A DNA stretch of 64,000 nucleotides, taken from contig NZ_CALNVW010000002.1 of assembly GCF_940670765.1 (NCBI RefSeq), positions 248,001-312,000 of the forward strand, read 5' to 3'. This document shows, piece by piece, positions 17,719-28,240 of this stretch. Within the stretch, counting starts at the first letter, position 1; every line of letters starts with the position of its first letter. Under the pieces are notes generated by a model, which was given only the letters and a program-made list of their open reading frames with translations, did no database searches and was not told the origin of the DNA. The translations under genes and the position numbers were made by a program. This DNA comes from Streptomyces sp. A 4/2 (GTDB lineage: Bacteria > Actinomycetota > Actinomycetes > Streptomycetales > Streptomycetaceae).

Positions 17719-20700
17719 GTGACACCACGCACAGATCCCGTCCGGCCCCTGCCCGAGCTGCTCCGGGAGCATGCCCGGCTCCGCGGCTCCACGATCGCCT
17801 TCCAGGATTCCTGTTCCCGGGTGACCTACGCGGAGTTGGAGCTGCGGACCGGGCGGCTGGCCGGGCATCTGGCCGGGCTCGGTCTGCGGCACGGTGAGCG
17901 GGCGGCGGTCCTTCTCGGTAACCGGGTCGAAGCCGTCGAGAGCCTGCTCGCGGTCACCAGGGCCGGCGCGGTGGGTGTACCGATGGACGCGCGGAGCACC
18001 GGGGCGGAACTGGCTCATCTGCTGGACGACAGCGGCGCCCGGGTGGTCTTCACCGACCGGGCCGGACTGGGCCTGCTGCGGCTGCTGTTACCTGAGCGCC
18101 CGCAGTTGACCATGGTGCTCGTCCAGGACACCGGGACGCCCGGCGGCGTACGGGACGAGGCCGGGGCGGCGGGTGACGGCGGCAGCGCGGCGGACACCGA
18201 CGGCACGCTCCCGTACGAGTCCATGGCCACCACCGAACCGTCCGTTCCCGCTCCGGACGACCTCGGGCTCGACGAGGTGGCGTGGCTGCTCTACACCTCC
18301 GGTTCGACGGGCGCCCCCAAGGGCGTGCTGTCCACCCAGCGCAGCCGCCTGTCGTCGGTGGTGTCCGGCTTCGTCGGCGTCCTCGGCCTGTCCGCCGACG
18401 ACCGCCTGCTGTGGCCGCTGCCCCTCCACCACGCCATGGGCCAGATCCTGTGCGTCATCGGGGTGACCGCGACCGGGGCCGGCGCTGTGCTCCTGCCGCG
18501 GTTCTCCGTGACGGACGTCCTGGGTGAACTGCGCCGGACGGACGCCCCGGTCACGTTGCTGGCCGGTGTGCCGACGACGTACGGAAAGCTCCTGGAAGCC
18601 GTACGCGGCGAAGGGCTGAAGGCGCCCGCACTGCGTGGCTGCGTCAGTGGCGGCGTGGCCGCACCGCCCGGTTTCCAGCGGGAGTTCGAGGAGATCTGCC
18701 GGGTGCCGTTCCTCGAGCACTACGGGAGCACCGAGGCGGGGCCCGTCACCATGACCGCAGCGGGTGTCGACCGGGCGGCCGGTTCGTGCGGGCAGGTACT
18801 GCCGGGCATGCGGGCGCGGATCGGCGACGGCAGCAACGACGGCGGAAGCGGGTTCGGCGGAGACAACGGCGGCGAGGCCCTGGGCGAAGGGGAGTTGTGG
18901 GTCAGCGGGCCCGGTGTCATGGCCGGGTACCACGGTCGGCCCGAGGACACCGACGAGGTCCTGCGCGACGGCTGGTACCGCACGGGTGACCTGGCCCGGA
19001 TCGATGCCCGGGGCGATGTCACCATCACCGGCCGGGTCGACGAGCTGATCATCCGGGCCGGGGAGAACATCCACCCCTCCGAGGTGGAGGCGGTGCTGCT
19101 GGCGCAGCCTGGGGTCAAGGACGCCGCCGTGTCCGGCCGCCCGGACGGCGTGCTCGGTGAGGTGCCGGTCGCCCATCTCGTCCCGGAGAGACCCGGCGCG
19201 CTCGACAGGAGGGCGGTCCTCGCCGCCTGCCGGGAACACCTGTCGCCGTTCAAGGTCCCGGCCGCCCTGTACGAGGTGGACGTGATCCCGCGCACCGCCT
19301 CGGGGAAGGCCAAGCGGTACGCGCTCGCGGACCGGCCCGCGCGGCTCCTGGAGGCCGGGGTCTCCCCGGCGGCGGGGGCCGGTTCGGTGGATCTGGCCGC
19401 GCTGGTACGGACCGAGGTCGCCGCTGTACTGGGCTGCGCCGTCGACGAGGTGGAGCCGGGGACCGCGTTCCGCGACCTGGGGCTGGACTCGTTGACGTCG
19501 ACGCTGCTGCGTGACCGCCTGGCGTCGGCGACCGGGCTCCCCCTGTCCGAGGCCGCCGCCTTCGACTTCCCCACCACGACGGAACTGGCCGCTCACCTCC
19601 GGGCACGGCTCTCCGGCGTGCCCGCGGACGCCGCGGCCACCCGCCCGGAGGGCGCGGACCCGGCCGACGACCCGGTGGTGATCGTCGGGATGGCCTGCCG
19701 CTTCCCGGGCGGTGTGGAGTCCCCGGAGGATCTGTGGCGGCTGGTCGACGAGGGCGTCGACGCCATCACCCCGTTCCCCGCCGACCGGGGGTGGGACCTG
19801 GACGGGCTGTACGACCCGGATCCCGGGCGGACGGGGCGGACATACGTACGCGAGGGCGGCTTCCTGTCCGGCGTGGACCGGTTCGATCCGGCCTTCTTCG
19901 GTATCTCGCCCCGCGAGGCCCTGGCGATGGATCCGCAGCACCGGCTGCTGCTCGAAGTCGCCTGGGAGGCCTTCGAGCACGCCGGGATCGATCCCGGCAC
20001 GGTGCGCGGGACGCCCACCGGTGTGTACGCGGGGCTCATGTACAGCGACTACGCCAGCCGTTTCGTCCGCACACCGGAGCGGGTGGAGGGCTATCTCGCC
20101 ATCGGCAGCGCGGGCAGCGTCGCGTCCGGCCGTATCGCCTACGCCCTGGGCCTGGAAGGGCCCGCGATGACCGTGGACACGGCGTGCTCGTCGTCGTTGG
20201 TGGCCCTGCACCTGGCGGTCCAGGCGCTGCGCAGGGGCGAGTGCTCGCTCGCGCTGGCCGGTGGCGTCACGGTGATGTCGGCGCCGCACTCCTTCGTCGA
20301 GTTCAGCAGGCAGCGCGCGCTGGCCCCCGACGGCCGCTGCAAGGCGTTCGGTGCGTCGGCGGACGGCACCGCGTGGGCCGAAGGCGCGGGAATGCTCCTG
20401 GTCACCCGGCTGTCGGAGGCGCGGCGGGCGGGCTACCGGGTGCTGGCCGTGGTCCGCGGCTCCGCGGTGAATCAGGACGGAGCGAGCAACGGCCTGACGG
20501 CGCCGCACGGACCGGCTCAGCAACGGGTGATCCGCCAGGCCCTGGCCGACGCGCGGCTGGCCCCCGCGGAGATCGACGCGGTGGAGGCGCACGGCACGGG
20601 TACCCGGCTCGGTGACGTCATCGAGGCGGAGGCGTTCCTCGCGGCCTACGGGCAGGACACGCGGGAGAACCCCCTGTGGCTGGGGTCGGTCAAGTCCAAC

Positions 20701-23700
20701 TTCGGGCACACGCAGGCCGCGGCGGGGATGGCCGGGGTGATGAAGATGGTCCAGGCGATGGCGCACGGGGTGCTGCCCCGGACGCTGCACGCCGACGAGC
20801 CGACACCGCGGGTGGACTGGTCGTCGGGCACGCTGTCGCTGCTGACCCGGCCGATGCCGTGGCCCCGGACGGGCAGGCCACGGCGGGCAGGGGTGTCGTC
20901 CTTCGGGATCAGTGGGACCAACGCACACCTGGTACTTGAGCAGGCGCCTGCGGTACCCGACCAGTTCTCTCCGGTACTCGACCAGGCGTCTGCGGTACCT
21001 GCGCAGGCCGCGACGGTACGTGAGCGGGCCGCTGCGGCAGATCCGGGTGCCTCCGTTGCCTCGGGTGATCCGGACGCCCCGGACGTCCCGGGCACCCCGG
21101 ACGTCCCGGACATCGGCTCCCCGGCCGCGCGGGAGGGAGCGGGAACAGCGGTGCCGTTCCCGGTGTCGGCGAGGAGCGCCCCGGGCCTCCTCGCTCAGGC
21201 CCGGCGGCTGCGCGCCGATGTGGCCGCGCGCCCCGGGACGAGCCTGCTGGACTTCGGGTTCTCCCTGGCCACGGCCCGCGCCGCCTTCGAGCACCGTGCG
21301 GTGGTGGTGGCCGCCGACCGCGACGAACTGCTCGCCTCCCTCGACGCGGTGGCCGAAGGACGGCACCGGCCGGGCGTGAGCACGAGCGGCCCGCGCCCGG
21401 CGGGCCAGGTGGTCTTCCTCTTCACCGGCCAGGGCAGTCAGCGCCTCGGCATGGGCCGGGAGCTGTACGGGGCCCATCCCGTCTTCGCCCGCTCCTTCGA
21501 CGAGACCTGTGCACTGCTGGATCCGCTCCTGCCGAAGCCGCTGCGGGACCTGGTGTTCACCGAGGGAACAAGCAGTTCGGACGGACCGGACGGACCGGAC
21601 GGACCGGACGGACCGGACGGACCGGAGAGGGGCGGGCTGCTCGATACGACGCTGTTCGCGCAGCCCGCGCTGTTCGCCCTGGAGGTGGCCCTGTTCCGGC
21701 TGCTGGAGTCCTGGGGTGTACGCCCCGACCTGGTGGCGGGGCACTCCGTCGGCGAGGTGGCGGCGGCCCACGCCGCCGGGATGCTGTCCCTGGCGGACGC
21801 CTGCACCCTGGTGGCGGCCCGCGGCCGTCTGATGGACGCGCTGCCCGCGGGTGGGGCGATGGCCGCGGTACGGGCCGACGAGGGCGAGATCGCCGCGCTC
21901 CTGGCGGGCCGGGAGCGGGAGGTGGAGATCGCGGCCGTGAACGGCCGCTCGGTGGTCGTCTCCGGTGACGAGCCGGCGGTACTGGACGTCCTCGCGCACT
22001 GGCGCGAACAGGGCCGCGAGACCAGGCGACTTCAGGTGAGCCATGCCTTCCACTCGGCGCGCATGGAGCCCATGCTCGACGCGTTCGCCGCGGTGGCGCG
22101 GGACATCACCTACTCGCGGCCGGGGATTCCGCTGGTGACCGCGGTGGCGGACCGGCTCGCCACGGACGGGGAACTGTGCGCGCCCGGCTACTGGGTGGAC
22201 CACGTACGCCGCCCGGTCCGCTTCGCCGACACGGTGCGGTATCTGCGGGAGAAGGGCGCGACGCACTTCGTCGAACTCGGCCCGGACGGCGTGCTCACGG
22301 GCCTGGCACGCGACTGCCTCTCCGATACGCGCACCCCCGCGCACGGCCCCGCGCCCCTGGTCGTCCCGACGCTGCGCGGGTCCCGGCCGGAGGCCGAGGC
22401 GCTGCTCGCCACGGTGGCCGCGCTGCACGCGCACGGCGTGGATGTGGACTGGCGCGCGGTCTTCGCCGGACGCGGGGCGCAGCGTACGGCGTTGCCGCTG
22501 TACGCGTTCCAGCGCGGGCGCTACTGGCTCGACGCCGACCGGCCGGACGCCGCCACGGCGGAGCCGGAAGCCGCACCTCACCCGTTCCTGCGGTCCGCCA
22601 CGGCGACGGCGGACGACGACGGGCTGCTGCTGAACGGCCTGCTGTCCCTGCGGGACCAGCCCTGGCTGGCCGACCACACGGTGCTGGACAGCGTGCTCCT
22701 GCCGGCAACAGCGTTCGTCGACATGGCGGTTCACGCAGGTGACCGGGTGGGAACCCCGGTGCTGGAGGAACTCACCCTGACGGCACCGCTGTCGCTGCCC
22801 GCCGACGAGACGGTCGAACTGCAGGTGAAGGTGGCGCGACCGGACGCGGGCGGGCGACGGGCGGTGGTGTTCCACGCACGGCCGCGCACGACCTCGTACG
22901 ACGGGACGTGGAGCCGCCACGCCTCCGGGATCCTCGCGTCCGAGGACCCGCAGGAGCTGCCGGAGCCAGTGGCCACGCCGTCCGTGTGGCCGCCTGCGGG
23001 CGCCGTCCCGCTGCCGCTCGACGACGGATCCGGGACCGAGTCCAGGACCGGGTCCGGGTCCGGGTCCGGGTCCGAGTCCCGATCCGGGTCCGGGTCGCGG
23101 TCCGGCGTCGGACTCTACGACCGGTTCGCGCGCGGCGGGCTGCACTACGGACCGGCTTTCCAGGGCCTGCGGGCCGCCTGGCGGCTGGGCGCCGACATCC
23201 TCGCCGAGGTCTCGCTCCCGGAGGAGGAGCACGTCAACGCCGGTCTGTTCACCCTGCATCCGGCCCTGCTGGACGCGGCACTGCACGCCATGACACTCGA
23301 CGGATCCGCACCGGGCGACGGCGACAGCGGCAGCGGCAGCGGCAGCAGCAGCGGCAGCAGCAGCGACAGCACGGCGGTGTCGCTGCCGTTCGCCTGGAGC
23401 GGTGTCCGGCTCCACGCGTCCGGTGCCCGCCGACTGCGGGTACGGGTGTCGCCGGGCGCGGAGAACGGAGCACGGCTGGAGCTGACCGACGGGACCGGTG
23501 CGCCCGTGGCCACCGTGCGGTCACTGGTCCTGCGACCGCTCCCCCGCGAACAGATGAGCGGCGTAGGCACGCCTCGTGACTGCCTGTTCCGCCTGGACTG
23601 GACGCGCCTGCCGGATTCCCCCGCCCCCGCGCCGGACGGACCGCCCGGGTGGGGTGTTCTGGGCGAGCCCGGCCCGTGGCTGCGCGACGCGTTCCTGCCG

Positions 23701-26226
23701 GCGGGCGTCCGGCCGACGGCGTACGCGGATCCCGCCTCGGCGGGCGCCGACGCACCGGCTGTCGTCGTCGCCTGTCCGCCGCTCACCGAGGCGGACGGGC
23801 AGGACCGGGCGTCGGCCGCGCACCGTACGGCCGGATGGGCGCTGCGGCTCGTGCAGGACTGGCTCGCCGAGGAGCGACTGGCGAACTCCCGTCTGGTGGT
23901 GCTCACTTCGGGCGCTCTCCACACAGGAGCGGAGGCAGACAGCGTCAACGGCTGCGCCAGCAGCGGCAGAGGCAGCGGTGCGGAGGATGCTGCTCTCACC
24001 TGTGCGCCGGTATGGGGACTGCTCCGCTCGGCGCAGACGGAGAACCCCGGCCGCTTCGCCCTGGTCGACATCGACGACCACCCGGCCTCCTCGGGGGTGT
24101 TGGCCCGGGTCCTGGCGAGCCCGGAGCCACAGTTGGCCGTGCGAGCCGGGGTCGCGTACGTACCGAGGCTGGTCCGTGCGTCCGGCATGGCGGAGGCCGA
24201 CGAAGGTTCACGGCCCAGGCCCCGGCTGAACCCTGCGGGCACCGTCCTGATCACCGGGGGCTCCGGCTCCCTCGGCATGTCGTTCGCCCGCCATCTCGCG
24301 GTCGCACACGGCGTGCGTCACCTGCTGCTCGTCGGACGGCGCGGAGCGGATACGCCCGGCACCGGTGAACTTCGCGCGGAGCTGGCCGAGTTGGGTGTCG
24401 AGGTGACGGTAGCGGCGTGCGATGTCGCCGACCGCACGGCGCTCGCCGCGCTCCTCGCGGACGTACCGGAGGCGCACCCGCTGACCGGTGTGGTGCACAC
24501 CGCGGGCGTGCTGGACGACGGGGTGATCCCGGCGCTCACCCCGGAGCGTCTGGACCGGGTGCTGCGGCCGAAGGTGGACGCGGCGCTGGCCCTGCACGAG
24601 TTGACCCGGGACAGCGACCTGGCCGTCTTCGCGCTGTTCTCCTCGGTGGCCGGGGTGTTCGGCTCCGGCGGCCAGGGCAACTACGCGGCGGCGAACGCGT
24701 ACCTGGACGCGCTGGCACAGCACCGCAGGGATCTCGGCCTGCCCGCTGTCTCTCTCGCCTGGGGGCCGTGGCAGCAGAGCGGCGGTATGACCGCTGCCCT
24801 GCGCGACGCGGATCTGCGCCGGATGACCCGTTCCGGTTTCGTCCCGCTGCGGACCGAGGAGGGCCTCGCGCTCTTCGACGCCGCCGTCGACGGCCGGGAC
24901 GCGGTCCTGGTGGCAGCCCGCATGAACCCGGAGGCCTCCGGGTCGGCCGGGGCGCCGCTGCGCGTGCCGGGTCGTGGGCCCGCCCGGCGGATCGCCGCGG
25001 CCGGCACGGAGTCCGCGCCCGCCGGAGGTGAATCCCTGCGGCAACGGCTGGCCGCCACGCCTGCGGGCGAACGCGGCGCACTGCTCCTGGCGGAGGTACG
25101 CACGGAAGCCGCCACGGCGCTCGGCCACGGCGCGGACCCGTCGGCAGTCGAACCGGACCGCCCGCTGGCCGAGTTGGGGCTCGACTCGCTGGCCGCCGTC
25201 GAGCTGCGCAACCGGCTCGCGACGGTGACGGGGCTCGCCCTGCCGGCCACGCTCCTCTTCGACTACCCCACGCCCCGTGAGGTCGCCGCCCACCTGGAGG
25301 AGCGCTGGTCCCGGACCACCCCGGAAACACCGGACGCCCCGGACCGGCCGTCCTCCGCCGCCTCCGCCGCCTCCAACACCTCCGCCACCGACTCGCTGTC
25401 CGCTCTCTTCCGTACGGCGTGCGCCCGTGGCAAGGCGTGGGAAGGCATCGCGCTGCTGACGATCGCCTCCCGGTTCCGTGCGGTGTTCGACAGCGCCGAA
25501 GCCCTCGGCGCGCCGCCCGCCCCCCTCACCGTCGCGACCGGCGGCGTCGGGCCACGTCTGATCTGCTTCCCGGCGCTCAGCGCGCTCTCCGGCCCGCACG
25601 AGTACATCCGCTTCGGGCGGGACCTCCAGGGCCTGCGGCCCGTTTCGGTGCTGCCGAATCCGGGGTTCCTGCCGGGTGAGGCGCTGCCCGGCACGCTGGA
25701 CGCCTTCGTGGCGGTGCAGGCCGCCGCCGTACTCGCCTCCGCGGGCGACGAGCCGTTCGCCCTGCTGGGGCGCTCGGCCGGTGGATGGGTGGCACACGCG
25801 GTCGCCGAACGCCTGGAACACGCGGGCGTCCACCCGTCCGCCGTCGTCCTGGTCGACACCTTCCCGGGCGACAACCCCCGTGGCGGCCGGAGCGGCAGCG
25901 GCAGCCGTCACGGTGACGGTCCCGCACTCTCCCCGATGACCGTGCACATGCTCGACAAGGCCGCACGGTTCGCCCCGGCGGAGACCGACCGGCTCACCGC
26001 GATGGCCGGGTACCTGGACCTCTTCTCCGACTGGGAACCGAAGGCGCTCTCGGCCCCCACCCTCTTCGTCCGGGCCGGGGACGGTCTGCCCGGCGTCGAA
26101 GCGGCCGGGGCGTGGCGTCTGCCGCACGCCGAAGTCACGGTGCCCGGCGACCACTTCACCGTACTGGAGGACCACGCCCGTACAACCGCTCTCGCCGTCC
26201 ACGACTGGCTCTCCGCCCGCCGCTGA
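17719..26226 (+). CDS. Stand-alone type I polyketide synthase: AMP-ligase-ACP-KS-AT-DH-KR-ACP-TE
   Basis: 2835 residues. Domains: AMP-dependent acid ligase (1-550; [23 protein letters not shown]), carrier (558-632; LGLDSLTS), KS (652-1074; Cys in DTACSSS, His in EAHGTGT and SNFGHT), AT (1231-1567; GHSVGE and HAFH, indicating malonyl-CoA), DH (1618-1947; H-x8-P with DAALH), KR (2171-2410; [11 protein letters not shown] motif of B-type, YAAAN), ACP (2456-2524; LGLDSL), thioesterase (2604-2835; [16 protein letters not shown]). Predicted logic: activate a free acid, extend once with malonate, reduce, dehydrate and release an alpha,beta-unsaturated acid; iterative use is possible. The GTG at 17719 is preferred (AGAGGAAG upstream); GTG at 17707 abuts that site. 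Codon TTA at 18088 predicts bldA dependence. The starter acid is unknown and no tailoring genes adjoin it. Confidence 0.93.
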   Translation: MTPRTDPVRPLPELLREHARLRGSTIAFQDSCSRVTYAELELRTGRLAGHLAGLGLRHGERAAVLLGNRVEAVESLLAVTRAGAVGVPMDARSTGAELAHLLDDSGARVVFTDRAGLGLLRLLLPERPQLTMVLVQDTGTPGGVRDEAGAAGDGGSAADTDGTLPYESMATTEPSVPAPDDLGLDEVAWLLYTSGSTGAPKGVLSTQRSRLSSVVSGFVGVLGLSADDRLLWPLPLHHAMGQILCVIGVTATGAGAVLLPRFSVTDVLGELRRTDAPVTLLAGVPTTYGKLLEAVRGEGLKAPALRGCVSGGVAAPPGFQREFEEICRVPFLEHYGSTEAGPVTMTAAGVDRAAGSCGQVLPGMRARIGDGSNDGGSGFGGDNGGEALGEGELWVSGPGVMAGYHGRPEDTDEVLRDGWYRTGDLARIDARGDVTITGRVDELIIRAGENIHPSEVEAVLLAQPGVKDAAVSGRPDGVLGEVPVAHLVPERPGALDRRAVLAACREHLSPFKVPAALYEVDVIPRTASGKAKRYALADRPARLLEAGVSPAAGAGSVDLAALVRTEVAAVLGCAVDEVEPGTAFRDLGLDSLTSTLLRDRLASATGLPLSEAAAFDFPTTTELAAHLRARLSGVPADAAATRPEGADPADDPVVIVGMACRFPGGVESPEDLWRLVDEGVDAITPFPADRGWDLDGLYDPDPGRTGRTYVREGGFLSGVDRFDPAFFGISPREALAMDPQHRLLLEVAWEAFEHAGIDPGTVRGTPTGVYAGLMYSDYASRFVRTPERVEGYLAIGSAGSVASGRIAYALGLEGPAMTVDTACSSSLVALHLAVQALRRGECSLALAGGVTVMSAPHSFVEFSRQRALAPDGRCKAFGASADGTAWAEGAGMLLVTRLSEARRAGYRVLAVVRGSAVNQDGASNGLTAPHGPAQQRVIRQALADARLAPAEIDAVEAHGTGTRLGDVIEAEAFLAAYGQDTRENPLWLGSVKSNFGHTQAAAGMAGVMKMVQAMAHGVLPRTLHADEPTPRVDWSSGTLSLLTRPMPWPRTGRPRRAGVSSFGISGTNAHLVLEQAPAVPDQFSPVLDQASAVPAQAATVRERAAAADPGASVASGDPDAPDVPGTPDVPDIGSPAAREGAGTAVPFPVSARSAPGLLAQARRLRADVAARPGTSLLDFGFSLATARAAFEHRAVVVAADRDELLASLDAVAEGRHRPGVSTSGPRPAGQVVFLFTGQGSQRLGMGRELYGAHPVFARSFDETCALLDPLLPKPLRDLVFTEGTSSSDGPDGPDGPDGPDGPERGGLLDTTLFAQPALFALEVALFRLLESWGVRPDLVAGHSVGEVAAAHAAGMLSLADACTLVAARGRLMDALPAGGAMAAVRADEGEIAALLAGREREVEIAAVNGRSVVVSGDEPAVLDVLAHWREQGRETRRLQVSHAFHSARMEPMLDAFAAVARDITYSRPGIPLVTAVADRLATDGELCAPGYWVDHVRRPVRFADTVRYLREKGATHFVELGPDGVLTGLARDCLSDTRTPAHGPAPLVVPTLRGSRPEAEALLATVAALHAHGVDVDWRAVFAGRGAQRTALPLYAFQRGRYWLDADRPDAATAEPEAAPHPFLRSATATADDDGLLLNGLLSLRDQPWLADHTVLDSVLLPATAFVDMAVHAGDRVGTPVLEELTLTAPLSLPADETVELQVKVARPDAGGRRAVVFHARPRTTSYDGTWSRHASGILASEDPQELPEPVATPSVWPPAGAVPLPLDDGSGTESRTGSGSGSGSESRSGSGSRSGVGLYDRFARGGLHYGPAFQGLRAAWRLGADILAEVSLPEEEHVNAGLFTLHPALLDAALHAMTLDGSAPGDGDSGSGSGSSSGSSSDSTAVSLPFAWSGVRLHASGARRLRVRVSPGAENGARLELTDGTGAPVATVRSLVLRPLPREQMSGVGTPRDCLFRLDWTRLPDSPAPAPDGPPGWGVLGEPGPWLRDAFLPAGVRPTAYADPASAGADAPAVVVACPPLTEADGQDRASAAHRTAGWALRLVQDWLAEERLANSRLVVLTSGALHTGAEADSVNGCASSGRGSGAEDAALTCAPVWGLLRSAQTENPGRFALVDIDDHPASSGVLARVLASPEPQLAVRAGVAYVPRLVRASGMAEADEGSRPRPRLNPAGTVLITGGSGSLGMSFARHLAVAHGVRHLLLVGRRGADTPGTGELRAELAELGVEVTVAACDVADRTALAALLADVPEAHPLTGVVHTAGVLDDGVIPALTPERLDRVLRPKVDAALALHELTRDSDLAVFALFSSVAGVFGSGGQGNYAAANAYLDALAQHRRDLGLPAVSLAWGPWQQSGGMTAALRDADLRRMTRSGFVPLRTEEGLALFDAAVDGRDAVLVAARMNPEASGSAGAPLRVPGRGPARRIAAAGTESAPAGGESLRQRLAATPAGERGALLLAEVRTEAATALGHGADPSAVEPDRPLAELGLDSLAAVELRNRLATVTGLALPATLLFDYPTPREVAAHLEERWSRTTPETPDAPDRPSSAASAASNTSATDSLSALFRTACARGKAWEGIALLTIASRFRAVFDSAEALGAPPAPLTVATGGVGPRLICFPALSALSGPHEYIRFGRDLQGLRPVSVLPNPGFLPGEALPGTLDAFVAVQAAAVLASAGDEPFALLGRSAGGWVAHAVAERLEHAGVHPSAVVLVDTFPGDNPRGGRSGSGSRHGDGPALSPMTVHMLDKAARFAPAETDRLTAMAGYLDLFSDWEPKALSAPTLFVRAGDGLPGVEAAGAWRLPHAEVTVPGDHFTVLEDHARTTALAVHDWLSARR
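21578..21626. repeat. 9-bp tandem repeat in the polyketide synthase AT domain
   Basis: About five tandem copies of GACGGACCG encode a DGP repeat in a surface loop of the acyltransferase domain, just before [17 protein letters not shown]. Confidence 0.9.
23026..23108. repeat. 6-bp tandem repeat (GGGTCC type) in the DH domain
   Basis: An imperfect array of GGGTCC/GAGTCC hexamers encodes a Ser/Gly-rich tract ([17 protein letters not shown]) between the two halves of the dehydratase. Confidence 0.9.
23315..23370. repeat. Ser/Gly trinucleotide-rich tract in the DH domain
   Basis: AGCGGC/AGCAGC units encode [17 protein letters not shown] directly after the DAALHAM catalytic segment of the dehydratase. 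Confidence 0.9.
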
Positions 26227-26259
26227 CCGCGCCGGGGGGCCTGTCACCGCCCGGGGGCC

Positions 26260-26282
26260 GGCAGCGGGTCAGCCCCGCTGCC
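26260..26282 (+). terminator. Hairpin downstream of the polyketide synthase
   Basis: GGCAGCGGG-TCAGC-CCCGCTGCC forms a 9-bp stem 34 bases past the polyketide synthase stop. There is no T-run. It overlaps the 3' end of the broken gene on the other strand. Confidence 0.6.
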
Positions 26283-26500
26283 ACAGGGCCGGTACGTACG
26301 GCGGCTCCCAGCCCGGCATCGCCGTGTGGGCCCGGACGCAGCGGTACGTCACCGTGTCGTAGATGACCTGGTCGCCCGCCACGTAGGCAGTACCGGACGT
26401 CCAGGTGTCGGTGCCGCCGGGCGGAGGGCTGGTGGGGGGTGTGGTCGGCGGGGTGGTGGAGCCGTCGACGTAGCAGCCCAGCCATTGATGCGGCCCGGCT
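26269..26500 (-). pseudogene. 3' remnant of a secreted enzyme: proline linker plus CBM5/12 chitin-binding module
   Basis: On the minus strand a frame ending at 26269 reads a TTPPTTPPTSPPP linker, then a complete type 5/12 carbohydrate-binding module (TWTSGTAYVAGDQVIYDT, RAHTAMPGWEPPYVPALWQ). No catalytic domain, signal peptide or start precedes it; the HNH gene takes over at 26529. Such modules normally close chitinases, LPMOs or proteases, so this is a truncated leftover and marks a recombination junction at the left edge of the defence island. The module resembles, but is clearly distinct from, the tail of the M4 protease at 60 kb. Confidence 0.7.
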
Positions 26501-26528
26501 GGGCTGTCGTGCCGGTCAGGTGCTGCGG

Positions 26529-28037
26529 TCAGAGACGTCCGCACAACCCTCGGTGATAGCGGAGGTACTTCTGCTCGATGACGTGGTCGGCATGCCGCTT
26601 GAGTTGATAGTCGACGGCTCCTGTGGCGTTCCGCCTCACCGCCCAGTCCTCGTCGATGTAGATGGCGAGTCTGTCGAATTCGACGTGGTGATTGGGACAG
26701 AGGCACAGCAGGTTGGACAGTTGGTCGGGCCCGTTGTGGGGCCTCCCCAGCCCCCGGATGTGGGCCGCCTCGCTGTAGTGGCTGTACCTGGTCTCCACCC
26801 GGGATCCGCATACCTGGCATGCATGCTCGTACATCACCTTGATTTTTTCGACGAGGCGGGAATCCCTGTCGAGCTGCGTCGAGGTGCCCGAGCGACGGCG
26901 CACCGTCCCGTCGCCACGTCCTCCGTCAGGGAGTTCACCGCTGGCGCTCGCGTATCCGGCGAGCCCCACCCGCTCCAGCACTTCCTCCCGGTCGACATCA
27001 CCGAGGTACTTGGAGCAGATCAGACCGACGGCATCGGCACGCGCCAACGAGCGGCGCAGGACCTTGGCCGCGTCCTTGTGGAGGCCGGCGCTCGCACGTG
27101 CTGCGGTCAGCTCGGACGGCGTTGGGGTGGCGTTCTGATCCTCCATCCCCTGGACATCCCACAGCCCACTGGAGCGCAGGTGCCAGAACGGGTACTCAGG
27201 GGTGACCCTCGACTCCGGGAGGCCGAAGTCACGTAGTAGCGGCCCCACTTCGTCGTGGAACGTCTGCCACTCGACCATGCGGTCCTGCTCCACGGCCAGC
27301 CGCCCTATGGCCCACAGCAGAGTGATCGGCTTGTGACGTGAAGGACGCCGGTCCTTGGTATGGGTCTTCAAGCTCGAGAGCGCATGGAACACGTCGTCCC
27401 GGCGCAGTGCCGTACCTCTGCCAGGAGACGGGGCGTTCCGCCCCGGACTTACCGGCGCCGACGGGTCGACCAAGTGCAGGAAGCGGGCCCGGTTCTCGGC
27501 GCTCACCAGGGTCAGTGAGCGCAGGACATCACCCAGCCCGAGCCCTTCAAAAAGGGGTTGTGCCGGTACGTCGAACTCGACTACATCCCCCAGCGCCATG
27601 ATGTGTTCCCAGGTGCACTGCTTCTCGTCCACACCCCAAATGGCCTCCGCAAGGGCCTGGTTGTGGAAGAGACCGAGAATCCTCGCCCTGGCGACGAACT
27701 TCCGATCCGCGTAGAACAGCACCTCGTCGCCGACCCGGCGCCCGGCCACTGCGGTGGCTTTCTCGCTTTTCTTGGGTGCGGGAGGGGTAGCTCCCCAGAG
27801 CCGCGCCGGGCCTGCCGGGAAGAGCTCCTTCAGCGCTCGGGCGTCAGCGCCCAGAAAACGCTCGTAGTCCGTGAGTCGGATGCCTTTGCGTACGGAGTGG
27901 TCGAAGTGTTTCGGACCTCGCACGCGAGGCGTGCCTCTCGGCTGAAGCACCCACTGGACTCTTGTCGAGTCGTGGAGGGCGGCATCAGTGATGCCCGCTC
28001 CGTTCGATCCTTCGTCACCCGTATCGGAGACTCGCAC
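26529..28037 (-). CDS. Putative phosphorothioate-dependent restriction endonuclease (SBD-like plus HNH)
   Basis: 502 residues from the GTG at 28037, chosen because AAAGGAAC lies 6 bases upstream; a TTG at 28085 is less likely. An EVE/PUA-like region (about 100-165; VGDEVLFYADRKFVARARI) is followed by a segment at about 213-298 resembling the sulfur-binding domain of ScoMcrA (SRHKPITLLWAIGRLA, PEYPFWHLRSSGLWDV). A C-terminal HNH nuclease (about 415-465) has CQVCG, EAAHIRGLGRPHNGPDQ and CLCPNHHVEFD. SBD-HNH proteins cut phosphorothioate-modified DNA as type IV restriction enzymes; that specificity is inference here. It is co-directional with the helicase-PLD gene, 203 bases downstream of it. 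Confidence 0.78.
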   Translation of the reverse strand: MRVSDTGDEGSNGAGITDAALHDSTRVQWVLQPRGTPRVRGPKHFDHSVRKGIRLTDYERFLGADARALKELFPAGPARLWGATPPAPKKSEKATAVAGRRVGDEVLFYADRKFVARARILGLFHNQALAEAIWGVDEKQCTWEHIMALGDVVEFDVPAQPLFEGLGLGDVLRSLTLVSAENRARFLHLVDPSAPVSPGRNAPSPGRGTALRRDDVFHALSSLKTHTKDRRPSRHKPITLLWAIGRLAVEQDRMVEWQTFHDEVGPLLRDFGLPESRVTPEYPFWHLRSSGLWDVQGMEDQNATPTPSELTAARASAGLHKDAAKVLRRSLARADAVGLICSKYLGDVDREEVLERVGLAGYASASGELPDGGRGDGTVRRRSGTSTQLDRDSRLVEKIKVMYEHACQVCGSRVETRYSHYSEAAHIRGLGRPHNGPDQLSNLLCLCPNHHVEFDRLAIYIDEDWAVRRNATGAVDYQLKRHADHVIEQKYLRYHRGLCGRL

Positions 28038-28240
28038 ATCGGTTCCTTTATTCACGACTGCCAGGGTAACCAAGGGGACTGACAACGGGTTTTGCAGAGC
28101 CGCTTCGGAGTCGGCCGTGTAGCTCCGGAACGGCCCAGCTCTGCTTCCATGACCTGCGCAGCCCCTCGCTCTGACACTGCCTCAGTCCGGCAACCGCAGT
28201 CGCACCCGTCGCTCGTTCCGCACACCCGGCACCGATCAGT

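Noticed and set aside
18088..23415. 1775-codon open frame on the minus strand opposite the polyketide synthase
   Set aside because: It is the mirror of a high-GC coding frame. Its residues are Arg/Gly/Pro-rich without any domain, while the plus strand carries all polyketide synthase motifs in order.
17200..26528. Integrase, excisionase or tRNA-derived attachment repeat next to tRNA-Arg
   Set aside because: No recombinase motif and no second copy of the tRNA 3' end was found, so no integrative element is annotated.
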